Source: Undaria pinnatifida (Eukaryota; Sar; Phaeophyceae; Laminariales; Alariaceae). Taken from it: a DNA stretch of 64,000 nt. Position numbers and translations under genes: made by a program. Shown here piece after piece: positions 31,830 to 46,800 of the stretch; within the stretch, counting starts at the first letter, position 1; each line of letters begins with the position of its first letter. The notes beneath the pieces are model-generated. The model did no database searches and was not told where the DNA came from. It worked only from the letters and a program-made list of their open reading frames with translations. Location: positions 8,266,832 through 8,330,831 of the forward strand of contig JABAKD010000001.1 of NCBI GenBank assembly GCA_012845835.1. Reading direction: 5' to 3'.

Positions 31830-34800
31830 GTGCGGATACATAATTGATTCGGTACGCAACGTACCAGATGCCAAAAGCCCACAGTAGTCTAGGGGTTTAA
31901 TTTCCATTTTTTTGCTTTTTTACCTCATTTTTACTGCTGTTTTGTGTGACTTGCGGCGGTATCCATTTTACTGTGCGGGCCCCGAGTGCGGCGAAATCGC
32001 ATTGTTTTGGGCCTCTATTTATTAATGCCAGCCCTATAGTATCGCACTCCAGGCATACAAGTCGTATCCCCAGGTGTACTACTTGTAGTATCCCTAGGTA
32101 TACTACTCGTACCCCTAGATGGTTCGCGTTCAGGGTCCAATTTCCAGGTATACTAGTAGTATCCCTAGGTATACTACTTGTAGCATCCCTATTATTATTA
32201 ATAATAGGTATACTACTACTACTTGTATCCCAAGATACATACTACTTGTATTCCTAAAAAATGGTTTGCGTTTAGGGCTCCAATTCGCAGTGAGTTTCTC
32301 CATTTTGTTCGCACGTGTATTCTTGCAATGTGACCTGGCCAGGCACCGCACTACTAATCAATGAGGGGGACGATAACTCTACCAACCGTATGTACAGTAT
32401 GTAGACTACACATACAGCAGCAAGTAGTCTCTGACCAAGCCTATTCGGCTTTTTATTGGTATATTTGTAAAGGACGCCGCGCTCTGAGATTCGAGAATAA
32501 TTCGTCGAAACTTACTCTGCTTCGCAAAAACTGCGCGTTGTGCTTCGGTCGCCCGGTGCATGTGACTTCCTTAGAGGTGTAATAATAAGTAATTTTTGTA
32601 CACTACGACCAACTATTATAGGAAATGTTTTCAGCGATTATTTCTTTTTTCAACAGGAATCTCCGAAGGCCAAAAATTAAAACCATCCACTCTGGGACCA
32701 GAAATCAGCGGCTCTGGTGATTTCTGAGCCCAGAAATAACAGCTCCCCCAACCGCTCAGAACTACTTGGGATTGTTCGACTTTTGGATACCAAGTATAAC
32801 ATGTCACCACTGCCTATATTGTACCTGGTATGATACCTGTCAGCTGTACACGTCACCCATCACCCACACCAAAGAATCACAACCACACCTACGACAGCCT
32901 ACCGAGCTTGTTATTCAAAATATAACCGCTTTCCAAAAATCAGAAGCCATAATGGACGCCCCTTATTTTTGATGCAGTTATTTATGGAGCCTCAAAACTC
33001 CAACAAAACGCCAGAAATAATCGCTCAATTTTTTTCCGTAGTAGAAGGTCTAATATATACAACCTAAAAGAAAAAGCACCTTCCTAATTACCAACTCACC
33101 CATATGGTTTATACAAGTACCAACAACGCAGCTTGCAAAGATGAGTATTTACCCGAAATCCGTCGAACTCACGGCTGACGTCCTTAATTTTTTTTTTCTT
33201 ATAAAATAGGTATATAGCATTTCAAACAGCTGATTTTAAACTAAGTGAAGTCGGTGAATTAGTGTGGTCGCACGAACAGTGACGACAAAAAATGTGGACC
33301 AGAGGGCTCGATAACCACAATTCATAGACATCCAACATAATGATTAGACAGGAGTAGTTCCATGAGGATTGCCACCTTGCTATTAAAAACACCGTGGATG
33401 ATATCGAGGAATAACGCCCGAATGGGTAGAGTGGACCGTAACTTGGTGGGGTTGTTGGTGGGTGAGCTCGCAAAAAAAAAAAGTCTCACCAAACTATGTA
33501 CCCGGAATGATGCCGTTCGCGGTGACTTATCTCCACCGCATCTAACTCCCAGGGGTCAGACGGGTCGACATACTGACGCATCCGTACACACCGGCGGCAG
33601 GTTGCGCTGCCGGAGTAGTAACGGGGACCGCCGGTAGGGGCAACTTGCGCTATCGCTATCACGGGAACTGATGGACACGCCAGCTAACAACGCTGGATTG
33701 CGAATACGATTGATGAGTTGAATTGACACACAACGTGTTTGAAAATACTTGGAAGTGTGATGTACAGCAGTACTACAGTTTCAGCACACAAATTCCTGCG
33801 CTCTGCTCGAACCTTGAAGGTTTTCGTGTTTTCGTGTTTTCGTGTTCAACTGAAGAATTTCGTTCGTAAGGACAAGAAGTTCTAGTACAACGCACGGATT
33901 TGTGTATCAAAACTACGGTGGAATGATGAGCGTCTTCGTCAATACCTGTTGCAACCTAAGCCCGCCGAGGGGTATAAAATGTGTGACCGATTGAGAAAAA
34001 TACAGGGCAGCTGCTGTGGGGCTCAGGTGTACGTGCGAAGTTTGTTTTTGCTTCGGGGGACTTTGGTTCATGGACTGTCTCGGCCATTGATAGTAATGCC
34101 CGGTCGCCCCGGTGGCGTATCAGGTTATCCTCGAGCCTGGTATAGGTCAGTTTCGTGAGTTCGAGCCCCGCCGAGTGCATACTCGTATAAATTCGTCGGG
34201 ACTTTATCTTGTGCACAAATTGACTTGCGGAAAGCGCGAGAGCGTGAGTTAGCAACACTCGATGAAAAATCGACGAGCAGTGGATTGCTGAACCCTATGC
34301 GCGATAAAAATTGAAGGCAAGAACCGGGGGGGAGAAGGGACGACACCTGTGGCCACGGCTTGTCCAGAAGCTGGAAAGTAGAAGTGTGAGAAAAAAAAAA
34401 AAAAAAAAGTATGACTTGTAGTATAATATAGTGCACGGCCACATTTAAATGAACTGAAAACAGTTCGAAGTCGCTTCGTTCAAAATTCGAAGATTTTTGT
34501 TTTCAGTTAATGTTTTGGACCTTGAAAGTTTTCTCTCTCGAGGACTCATATTCGACACGAGGTTGTACGCACAAGAACGTGCGCGTATATACGGGTTGTG
34601 TGTAATATCACGCGAGATATCAGGATAACATCTCCCCTCGATAATCGTCGAAGCTGATTCTCTCCACAATTTTTTCCACAACGTGGAGAGTGAGTGCAAG
34701 TTGCCGAGCGATGCCTCCAACAGATAGATCTTGACAAGTTTTTTCAAAGCCAGCATTTCCGTTTGTGTTTGCCCTTCCTGTTTCGGGAAAAAACATCTGT

Positions 34801-37800
34801 GAAATTCTTTCCTGTAGAGCGTGTTATCCTTCGGGTTCTGTTGTTATAGTACATGGTGTCTACAGGGTGCTGCTGCTAAAACACGTACTCGTACGGACTT
34901 CCTCGCGTCAAACGATGCGCTTACTTGCTGCTCCTCCAGTGAAGTGTTCAACGTAATGGCAAGTATGTGTCCATCAAACTATAAGGGCCCTCTTCCTTGA
35001 GTAAATATACTGTCCGTCATGTGCTGCCGATATATATATTGAATACATTATCTGTAGTTCCAAGAGGAGTCGCCGACCTATATCCTCAATGAGGACACAC
35101 ACCCAGTACTACGCGCGATCGGAGTATCATACACGGCTTGCCAAGATGAGTTTCGACGAAATGTTTGATCTCACAGCTGAAGTGTATTTCTTTTTTATAA
35201 TATTCAGCCCTGTTCATATTTCGTATCGTATGATCGCTCGTACAGTATGGTCGCGGCTGCACCGCTGGCTGCATCTTGATTCCTCTTCTCACTTTTTTTT
35301 TTTTTCATGTTAACCATCTTTTTGGAGCCCAACAGGCATATTTATATATTTCCGAGAGCCAAACAACTAAGAATTTAAGAATACATGTGCCGTCGTGCCA
35401 ACCCTCGTATATACGAGTAGACCGTATGAACGCGAATCAGCACTGGCAGTGTGGTGTCCGAACAATCAGTAAAACCTGCTTGCGCCCTGACTCGGACTAG
35501 AACAAAATACACCGGTCACCATGCCACTCAGCAGCCCGCGCGACGTCGTACTTCATGTGGCAGATGTTGTTGATACTACAGCACAGCAGTTGCCCGACTA
35601 TAAATATAAATATATACCCAGCATTAATAGTCTAGTGGTTGGCTTCAGATACTGCTAGCGCTCTTGGTCCCTGAGTTCAATTCCCACCGTCAGATTTTGA
35701 ATTTATATGGCAAAATGAAAAAAAATGGTCAACTACTGCTGTCTCTGCTGAGAACGCCTAGCAGCAGGGTAGCCACAATTCGACGCGCGCTGGGGCTACT
35801 ATTTATTGGTATCGTTTATGGTACCCCGATGTAGGCCATAAATCTTGATCTAAACAAGATTCGCCTACAGTAAGATCTATGTATACTGCATGTGGAGACG
35901 AATGTTGGTTCTGACAATTTCCAAGATCGGAAAATCACCGAAAAGGGGTGTTTCGTCCCGATCTCAGGCTAAGATGAGGACAAGGTATTTCTTCTCCAGA
36001 TGTTGTCTCGACGTTGGGCCGCAAATTTCCCCCCGCTCGCACACACGAACACAACAGCAGTAGTAATTCGCGAAGATGCGGCAGTCCCCTGGGCCATTTG
36101 CCGAGCATCTGCCGCTTGGCCCTCGCGCACCTCGATCGCCATGGTCTGTAGCGTGTTGTGGCGCTGCGGCGCGTTTGTGTGTGTTTCGGCTTTTTTTCGG
36201 AATCATACAATCACCCCTCTGTAAAATGACAACGAATACATTGAACATTAACTGTTAGCTTCTGCATCTAGACTCGGTCTTACCATACACACCGATGAAA
36301 ATCTTACGTGGTCATCCTGATCTTTAGGCTTCGAAACGAATGTCAGCAACATCTGTGACCTGGATCGGGGTACCATAAACAATGGCCTGACGAGGGAAGA
36401 TATTGCTGAATTATTCTCGCGATATAAATGAAGGGACGTACCGTAGTGGGGAGGGTGGAGGAGGGCTCGCTATGTGACCCCGGATCTGAGTTACTACTGG
36501 GAGGGAGCTCGACAGTGGTGCTGCGAGGATAATAAATGGGATGAAAAAAAAAGTTTTTTTGCATTGAACTCACAAGGCTGCCTGGATTTTCCCTTGCTCG
36601 AGTCCCTCCGTGTTTAAGATGAAACACACGTAGGCTGTGAGATTGGGTATCGAGGATTTCGTCTCTGCACCAGAAACTCCCATTGTGTATAAATAACAAC
36701 GCAAACAAATTGTGTACACCTCGCGGATAGCAAAAAGCGCTGCCCACGGCGAATCACGACATGGACGACACGACACACTACTACTGCTGTTCCCACTCGG
36801 GAGAGGCGGCCAGGCGACTAAGAAGGAAGCGGGACTTTGGCGGATGCGCAAAAAGACGCGTGCTGTTCATCCACTATGTCAACGCGCACATGTTTTTTCT
36901 CTTTTTGATATTTTCTCCCTCGAAGACAGTAGTGGAAAATGGTTGATGTCTTCAATTTCTGCACTCACTCGTAGTATGGCTTGCTTTTAATTTCACCCCC
37001 CCAATTCACTACCTGGTACCAGGTATGTTTTTTCTTGTCTCTTGAAGCCTTGAAGGTGTATTTTGACAATGAACGAATGTGATGATAGTATTGATTACGA
37101 GTAACTGCTCCTTACTTGCACACCCCCCCAATCGTTTCTTATATCTGAACTTCCCCGTCGTATATACCAACGCAACCTGAAAAGTGTACGCTCGTGGATA
37201 GCAAAGACCTGCCCTCGGCGGATCACGACTTGGACGACACCAGACACAGGAGTTCCCACTGGAGGGAGGCGGCTAAGGAAGCGGGACTTCTTGCGGAGAC
37301 ATACGAGGAGGCGTGTTTGTTCATCCATGTCAATGCTCACGCACACAACCAACCTTGTGCAACGGTGTCCCCGCTGTGGAACGAGGGGAAGAATCATATG
37401 ATGATGGAGTTCACGGATTGGTCAAGGTGCGTGAGGGTGTTGGTGCTTGCTGCTGCTGATTGGTGGTGGTGTTTTTGGAGTTGGCGTTAGTGATGATGGC
37501 GGTATTGGCGGTGTTGTTTTTGTGTGACTTGTCGCGTTCTGCATAAACTTCTTGCAAATTTGGTTCGGCCCACTCATCAACGAGCAGTTCCAAGCGTTTT
37601 TTGCAGCATTGGTTTTGTGTTGATAAGCTTGTCGATCCCGAGATTAGTATGATGGTGTTATTTTAGTGGTCCCTCTGTGGTGCCGGTTTAGTAGTATCAG
37701 TGCCGGTTGCCTGACTAAGCGCGTGAATAATCGCTCGGCGTAGTTGGGAACAACAACCTGTGTGTATTGGCTGTGCATGTTGTAATGTCATCATATTTGC

Positions 37801-40800
37801 CGGTATAGGGTCTGCATTTTCGGCTCAGCACATGCCGGCACCATCTAAAGAGGGACCACTTATACGACTACTGCTACTCGGTTGCTCATACCTACCACTG
37901 TTTTGAGATAAGGTATTGCATGTGGCGCTATTGCATACAGTGAATGGAGCGAGGCTGCACGGGGTAATCTCACCGTACTGTCGGATGACAGCATCGATCA
38001 ACAGCGACACTAGCCTTTTTCTGTGCGTCAGAACGCGCGCGCGGTCTTCGTTTATATTACAGTACTACAGCAGTAATAGTTGCAACCTTTTGTATTGTCA
38101 CCATATACGTATAGATTACTTGATAAACTGATGCTTTTCTTTCCATAGCTGTCAGACTTTGTCTCTCTCAAAAACGGGTTTTATAGTTTCCACGCACAGA
38201 CTGACTAACGTAACCCTGTTGACCCTGATAGCTACACTTGTAGTTCCAAGCGGAGTCGCCGACCTATATCTTTCATAAGGACATACAACCCGTAATACGC
38301 GCGATCGGAGTCGACAAAGTGTTCGATCTCACACGGCTGGAGTGTATTTTTATTTTTAAAATATAGATTGTACTGCTGTACCTAGTGGTCATTTCTTTGT
38401 CGATAACAGGCTATCTTTCGACGTTTCTTCAGAAGTTCTCCTGGGGCGGGGAGTGGCCGTCGTTCAGCGTTTTAGGTATGACGTCGTATTGTGTTTTCTC
38501 GCGGCATCCCGTGGGACATCCCATGGGATATCGTGGCGTCCCACCGCAGGTTCCATGGGATGCCGATGCATGTCGTGGCATCCCGTGGGACATGCCATGG
38601 GATGCAGTGGGACATCTCACGGCATGTTGCGGTTTGTCCCGGCACCGAAATAACGCCATATTTTACGAATTAAATACACGCAGAACGTATAGACTACAAT
38701 ACAAGAAAACATCTACATTTATTTCACGACATTTCATGACATATCACGACACATCACGACGTCCCATGGCATGTCGCGGCAGGCGCTGAGATCGTCGCGG
38801 TATGTCACGGGATATCGTGGAATGTTGCGGCTTCGCGTGGGACATGCCATGGCACGTCGTGTGTTCCCATGTTATGTCCCACGGCATACCACGACGTGTT
38901 GCGACATGTCGCGGCATGCCCTGGGACATGCCATCGGAACCCATGGGAACCCACGATGTGCCGCAGAAAAACACAAAAATGTATAACAGCCGGGTATTTT
39001 GCCTTTTTGGCGGGTACCCGGATAATCTTCGACGTTTATTTTTGTTTGAGTTCGACGAGTGATGTGGAGACAGAATAGAGAAGCAAGCCGCCTGATCTTG
39101 CATTCTAGTGTATGTACAAAATCCTTCCTCAAAAACGGGTTTTATAGTTTCCTCGCACAGACTGACTAACATCACCCTGTTGACCCTGGTACAAGCTACA
39201 CTGCTGTAGTTCGAACGGAAATCGCCAACCTACATCCTTAATGAGGACACACACCCAGTAATACGCGCGATCGGATTATCACACACAGCTTGCAACGATG
39301 AGTTTAGACAAAATCTTCGCTCTCACAGCCGGAGTGTATTTTTTTCTTCATAATATACACAATCCTTGCGCAGGGATAACTATTGGGGGCCTGGATGTGG
39401 TAACAAGGGATAAATTCACGACGGGTGCTCGTGTTATTATTAGGGGCCTGATTTTTTTCAACAGATGGTGCTGTACAAAACCGGGGACGCTGGTCCACGA
39501 CCTCCCCCCCCACGAAAGACTCAGAATTCGCTCTGCACAAACACGTGGACGCTGAACCGCGCCCCCCCCCCCCCCCCCCCCTATGGAAGACTGCAGCGCG
39601 TACCACCTGGTGTGATTGCTGGATGGAAGCAGTATTGTTATTATTATAATTCGTGTACCTGGTATTGATTGAACCAGTGAAACTCCGTAATAAATCGCTA
39701 AGAGAATTGCCCACTAAGGCAGTTTAAGGATGAATACCCGGAAACAAGCGGTCACCCACACATCTTCCTCTGTATTCAGAAGGAATCCGGGGCCAGTATC
39801 GCTGCACACCCGGCCAGATATACCCACTCGCAGATGCGCAAATAGCTAGCAGAAGACGGTTTAACATTACGTGTGGCTTTCTCAAGTCTCTCCGAGCATG
39901 TTTTGTGCCGTGACCTGCCGCCAGCCGCAGACTAGAGATGCTGCTGCTGCTACTATTACCGTTGCTGCCATGATATATATGTCAAAAACCACTACTACTG
40001 ACAGTACTACTTTACCAAACCAATACTACCACTCCTACCATTACTGCCGCTGTTTATGAGAATAGCAAGAGCCTAACCAGGACATAGTGATCGAAAATGG
40101 CCTCGGGCACACATTGTTGATCGATTTTCTAGAGATATTGCGTTAGAATAATGAACCGCGGGTCCTCAAAACGAGCGGGTACCCTAATACTCGCGGGTAC
40201 CCGAGAACCCGTGGCATTACTACCCGCGGGTATATACGTTAGACCCTACCTGTTGAACGGGTAGTGTCCGACCGGGTATACCCGCCGGGTACCCGGGGAA
40301 TAGATGAACAGAGCCAACCTCTATTGGCTACCGTACCCTAGCTACCAAAACTATTCCAAGTGTGGTCATGTCAACTGCCTGGCGGGAGCGCACAGCCGTG
40401 TCATTGTGTACGACGTGAAGCATGCGATGTGTGTATCGGAAACGTATTTGCAGCGAAAAATAGCTCGTGGTTCACCCACTACCTTCGCAGTCGTGTGACC
40501 CATATGGACGATGCCGCCATACAAACTTTTCTTCAACGCTTTCTCTTTTGTTCACACATTTCTACTTTCAAGCTTCTGGACAAGCCGTGGCCACATGTGT
40601 CGTCCCTTCCCCCGGGTTCTTGCCTTCATTTTTTCGGGTGTGGCTAACTCACGCTCTCGCGCCTTCCTCAAGTTAATTTGTGCACAAGAAAAAGTCTTTA
40701 CGTACGAATTTATACGAGAATGCACTCGGGGGAACTCGAACGCACGAAACTGACCTATTCCAGGCTCGAGGATAACCTCATACGCCATCGGGGCATCCGG

Positions 40801-43800
40801 TTACACTGTTTGCCCCTGAAGCTCCCGGGCGGAGGGGCAAGTCATCATCTATACCATCGACACCCAGCACCTCCAGTGCCCATGCCGATCTTTCATCCGA
40901 CAGTGATGCCAGCCATGTGGTGACAAAGCATGTACAAACCACAGGTAAGACTTTCGATGTCACATCTGAGATGTATTTTCTATTCCTGTGCATCGAAAAC
41001 GCAGGAAGGAGATGCAATGCCAGCCAACGTATTGGTGTAAGAGCGCCCACGTTGGGCATTGGGGTGATACAGAAGGTCCAGTACTCGGGCATGCGGTTTT
41101 GGCGTGACAGCAGTAGTTTATTTCCGAAGATGCCGGATTACCGCATTGTCACTTGATTTAGCGTTGAGAAATTCGTCTGGGCCGCCGTAATCACTTGGGC
41201 TGTGAATCGGTTTTATTTCGCGACAAATAACTTGTCGCTAGTCGAAGTCGAAGCCGACCAGCTGACTTTAGTCGTTAAGTCGACTGGCTTTGCCAGCCGA
41301 CTAGCTGACTTCGGTCGTGCCAGCCGACTTGCCGGCTTGGACAGGCAAGCCAACAGAGCCCTCCCCGGCAGAGGGGTCCTCGCCGGAGGCGACGGAGGCG
41401 AAAAATACTCCATCTAACTTCGTTTTTACGGAAGAAAAGTGCCAAAAATACCCACATTCACACAAGTTTCAAACGAAAACAACTAAAAAATTTCAGTTTA
41501 CACAAAAAGTGCACAAAAAACGTCAAGTACAACGCATGTTCCAGAGGTAAATCCATAATCTATACCCCGGACTAGCGGAACGTGGCAGCTATTTTTTTAG
41601 TCGGAATACTTCCAGGCAGGGATACGAGCGAAAAATCGAACTCATGACCAAGATAGCTATGCAAACACCATCCTCAAAAGAAAGGTCTTGGATCCTTCCG
41701 TGTTATCCGTTTGTTAGTATCTCTCTGAACCTTGCGCGAAACGCGCGCGTCGATGACGACCGCAAGTCCTAAAACATCGATTACTAGAGCTGTCGATGAT
41801 GAGCCCAACCATGTGCTCGTGAATGGCTTGACACCGTCCATGTAAGCAATGACGCTCCCCATATCCTTCTCGCTCGTAGCCCCGCCACTGCCTCCGCCTT
41901 TGCTGCCCCCCCCACGGGCCTCGTGTTCTTTGAGGGCCTCGCGATGCCATCTCCTCTTCGTGTTCAGATGCTGCCTCTAATGGTTAGCGGACCTGAACGT
42001 ATCCTCGGCATCGGCGAAATCGCCGTTAGCGTCGCAAAGTGTGCACACGGCTATGCCAGGGAGCGAGTCCATGGGGTAGACCGTGTAAAACTTCCCCAGC
42101 GTGTTGTTGGATCTGAGCGGGTTGCTGAGCCTCTGCTCATGCTTCACGCGGTAGTGCACCGTTTCGGGGTCGCGTGCACTCGCCAAGGTGGTACGCGGGC
42201 CGATAATGGCCACAATGCCGCCGACGGGATCTCCGCTCTCCGCGTTGGCATTGGGTGCGCCAGGGTTGACGCCGTCGGCACCGTAAAGGGAGATGGACTG
42301 TTCCGCCATGTGTGCGTGTGTGGATCTTTCGCTGTGCGCTGCAGTGTCACAGGGCATGTGAGGGTAATTCGCAGCCCGCAGCAATTCACGTTAAAAACTG
42401 CACCCGGCATTAAAATGGTATTTCTACAATTGAAAAAAACAGTAAGCCGGAGAGTCGGCACCTCCGTTTCACGACTGACTATTTGTCCGACTTATAACTA
42501 GTCCGCGACTTCACTCGTGCCGACTCATCAGCCCTAGCAATCACGCAACACCCCATGTCCCCTGACCACTAAAGCCACGTGTCATTATATACACGTAGGG
42601 AATCTTTGGCATCTCCCGCGGGCAGCTCCCGTGGTTGTCACGCTTCCGCCTTTTCAGGGCCGTTCTTATCGGAGATGTGAACTTCCTTATTCGCCTCTTT
42701 TTTTTTCCAGGATTTCCATGAAAAAACGTCTGCATTATTATCCCGCGCGGGGTTGTTTGTCTTGTTTTCCTGAATTTTGAAAGCCGAGCCATGAAGCAAG
42801 ACCGCCACCACCCACACCAGCAGTCACGCGCGTCGTCACACAGCAAGCATGAGCGAACTCCCCAAAGACCGCTTCGTCCAACTCGGGAATGAGTCCTCCG
42901 GAGGCCCAAGCGGCTTCCTTCCATAGGCCATAATCTTGAACCACACTGGTCAACGTTTAATGCTACCCGATGGTCCCGGCGTTGAGCCACGGCGCTTGTC
43001 GGAGCGCTGCCTTCGAAATGTGGAAATCGACGACAGGATTTCCAAACTTGTAATTGTCAACTTTTTCAATTTTTTTTAGGCTGAAGAATTTCACAATTTT
43101 TGACATGACGCTTCCGTATTTCATGACACATTTCACAAATATGGGAATTTAGGAAATTCAAGACAAAAAAGTCTCCGATAATAACGGCTTGAGAAATTAC
43201 CAGAAAAATTAAACGTAGATACCTGGTAGCTCGAATCCTGTTTTTATTTTTTTGCGGTAATTCGTTCGTAAATACAAGCCATTTTGGTGGTAATCTGATA
43301 CCCCTGGGTAGTTCTGATGTACCTATCCACACGTATGTAGATGTAGATAAGACATACCTGAGTACAAGTATAAGTATACGTAGAGTCGTGGAGTCACGTG
43401 CACTGTTCGTCTCGGGTCTTTTTTGTTTTCTCAGATTTTTTTCCCGGATAATTTTGATCAGAAAATAAAAAACCCCGGATAATTGAGTCACGACCAGTCT
43501 CGTCAGATCAACCATACACGCAGCACTTTTCTTGCTTCGAGTTTTTTTAAACCGTGATGACTTCGGCTTCGCGGACAACCACGCTTGTGTCGGGTAGTTG
43601 ACAAGACATTGCTGCGATTTCGTAGGAGCTACAAGTCTACCCATGGAAATTAAGTGAACGATGTTACCACGCATTCGTACTGACATTTTGACTCCTGTGT
43701 GTAGTATGCTCTCTGTTAATATTTTTTTGCTGTAATTCGTTTCAAGTACAAGCCATTTTAGTGGTAATCTGATACCTCCGATTGTTTCTGAGATACCCAT

Positions 43801-46800
43801 CACACGTATGTATGACCTGCCTCACCCGTCCCTTGCCCCCCCTCCCCCCCTCCCGCCCCCCTTTTGATCAAAATCAGGGCCCCGCGTCCTTAAAAACTCC
43901 GCCCTCCCCTCACCGGTTTTTCGACTTACAGTATTCACTTGATGAACTGATGCATTTCCTTCCACAGCTGTCAGATTTTGTCCCCCTCAGAAACGGGTTT
44001 TATAGTTTCCGCGCACAGACTGTTGACCCTGATAGCTACACTGTAGTTGCAAGGACAGTCGCCGACCTATATCCTTAATGAGGACACACAACCCGTAATA
44101 CGCTCGATCGGAGTATCACACACAGCTTGCAAAGATGAGTTTAATGATGAGTTTCGACAAAATATTCGATCTCACAGCTGGAGTGTATTTTAATTTTTAT
44201 AATTTAGATCAGACATACCTGGTACAAGTATACGTAAAGTCGTAGTCACGTGCACTACTGCTGTTCGTCTTCTGTCTTTTTGTTTTATCAGGTTTTTTCC
44301 CCGGATAATTATATATAGAAAATGAAGAACCCCGGATATATGAAGCAGGACCAGTCTCGTCAGAACAACTACACGCAGCACTTTTCTTGCTCCGAGTTTC
44401 TTAGAACTGTGATGACTTCGGCTTCGCCGACAACCAGTCACTCGTGTCGGGTAGTTGACAAGACATTGCTCCGATTTAGGAGCTACAAGTCTAGTCTACG
44501 ACCCATGGAAATTTGGTGAACGATGTTACTACGCATTCGTACTGGCTGTTTTACTCTTGTGTAGTATGCCCTTCACATAGACATATTTTGACATATATTT
44601 ACAATAATATACTAGTAAGAAATACACTCCAGCTGTGAGATCGATCAAAAATGTTTTTTTTTATCAAAACTCAGCTGTGCAAGCTGCGTGTGATACTTTG
44701 ATAGCGCGTGTTACGGGGTGCGTACCCTCATGAAGGATACAGGTCGGTGACTCCCCTGCTAATACCAGGTCTAACAGGACTAAGACGTTCAGCCTCGTTC
44801 TGCGCACGAAACCGTATAACCGCATTGAAGGGGACAAAACCAGACATGTGCAAAATTCAATATTCATGAAACAATAAGTGCTATACGTAGTGTGAGTTAG
44901 CTTTTGGAGTGGGCTACTTAGGTCTGCCGGGTTCGTACGCTAGTTCCTGTGTACTCCCTGTATATGTGGCAGGCCAGAGGAAGTCCAGCCCAGGCCTGAT
45001 GCTGGGGTTGCTAGTGCTGTCGAGTCATGATGGAACATGCGGTGCACGTCGATCGCTCCTGTGTTCCGAAGTGATATCTCTTCTGCTCTTGACGTAATGC
45101 AAAGGCACACTAACACCTGTATTGATCGAATGAAGACCGACGAGTGAGACCTAGCGTTCTGCATCAGGCGTCGGACGGTGCACACTTGATCCTAAAGCGC
45201 TTTGAGCGCCCATCTCACACACTACCAGCGAATACACAAACTAAAGCGTGGATCCGAAACGCCAGATCCCTGCACTCTACAGATGGAAGCTCTTGCGCTG
45301 AAACAGAAATGATCGAAAGTGCGTCACCGTGGCCGATTGTTTTTGCTGTTCCAGGCAGCCTCCTCCATGGATAATTTTGGGTGGAGCAACCAAAGGCCAC
45401 AAACTAGCGCAGCTGACAAAGAGGTGTCGGGGAAGGTCGGAATTCATATCGCAAAAAGCACGGAACGACCTCCTCCATATGAATGTTGATCGGGACAACT
45501 TACATACGACGAACAAGATCCCCGGGTAGGTCGATTCCTCCGAAGAGTCGACGTGTTAGAACGGGCATCACTAAAAGCGTGAGCCGAAGATGGCCACCAG
45601 TTTTCTCGGAAACACCAAAGCTGCCTCGTGGGGCCTGCATTCCGTGTATGTGTGCTTGATATATTTGAAAAATGAAAAATACACTCCAGCTGTGACATCG
45701 ACCAAAAATGGTTTTTGATCAAAACTTAGCTCTGCAAGCTGTGTGTGATACTCCGATCGCGCTTGTTACGGGGTGTGTACCCTCGTGAAGGATACAGGTC
45801 GGTGACTCCCCTGCTAATGCCGGGTGCAGCAGGACTAAGACGTTCAGCCTTGCTCTGCGCATGGAAACTACATATCCCGCATTGAGGGGGACCAAACCAG
45901 ACATCTGTATAATTCAGTATGCATGAAACAAAAAGTGTTATAGTGTCAGTTAGCTTTTGCAGTGGGCTACTTGGGTCTACCGAGTTTGTACGCAAGTTCC
46001 TGCGTACTCCCCGTATACGTAGCAGGCCAGCGGAGGTCCAGCCCAGGTCTAATATTATACAGGGAGTACACAGGAACTTGCGTACAAACTCGGTAGACTC
46101 AAGAAGCCCACTCCAAAAGCTAACTCACAATATAACAGTTATTGTTTTATGCATACTGCATTCTACACAAGATGTCTAGTTTTGTCCCCCTCACGCGGTT
46201 TGTATAATATACAGTTTCCGTGCGCAGGACAAGGCTGAACGTCTCAGTCCTGTTGACCCTGGCATTAGCAGGGGAGTCACCGACCTGTAACCGGTCGCCC
46301 CGGTGGCGTATCAGGTTATCCTCGAGCCTGATATAGGTCAGTTTCGTGAGTTCGAGCCCCGCCGAGTGCATACTCGTATAAAGTCGTTGGGACTTTTTCT
46401 TGTGGACAAATTGACTTGCGGAAAGCGCGAGAGCGTGAGTTAGCAACATTCGATGAACAATCGACGAGCAGTGGGATTGCTGAACCCTATGCGCGATAAA
46501 AATTGAAGGCAAGAACCGGGGAGGAGAAGGGATGACACTTGTGACCACGGCTTGTCCAGAAGCTAGAAAGTGAAAGTGTGCAAAAAAAAAAAAAAAAAAA
46601 AAAATACTTCACCATATAAGCCGTTCGCCCCGGTGGCGTATCAGGTTATCCTAGAGCCTGATATAGGTCAGTTTCCTGAGTTCGAATCCACCCTAGTGCA
46701 TGCTCGTATAGATTCGTGGGGACTTTTTTTTGTACACAAATTGACTTGCGGAAAGCGCGAGAGCGTGAGTTAGCAGCACTCGATAAACAATCGACGAGCA

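Noticed and set aside
41625-41650. Minus-strand GAGTTCGATT as a tRNA B box
   Set aside because: The T stem does not pair and no A box is present.
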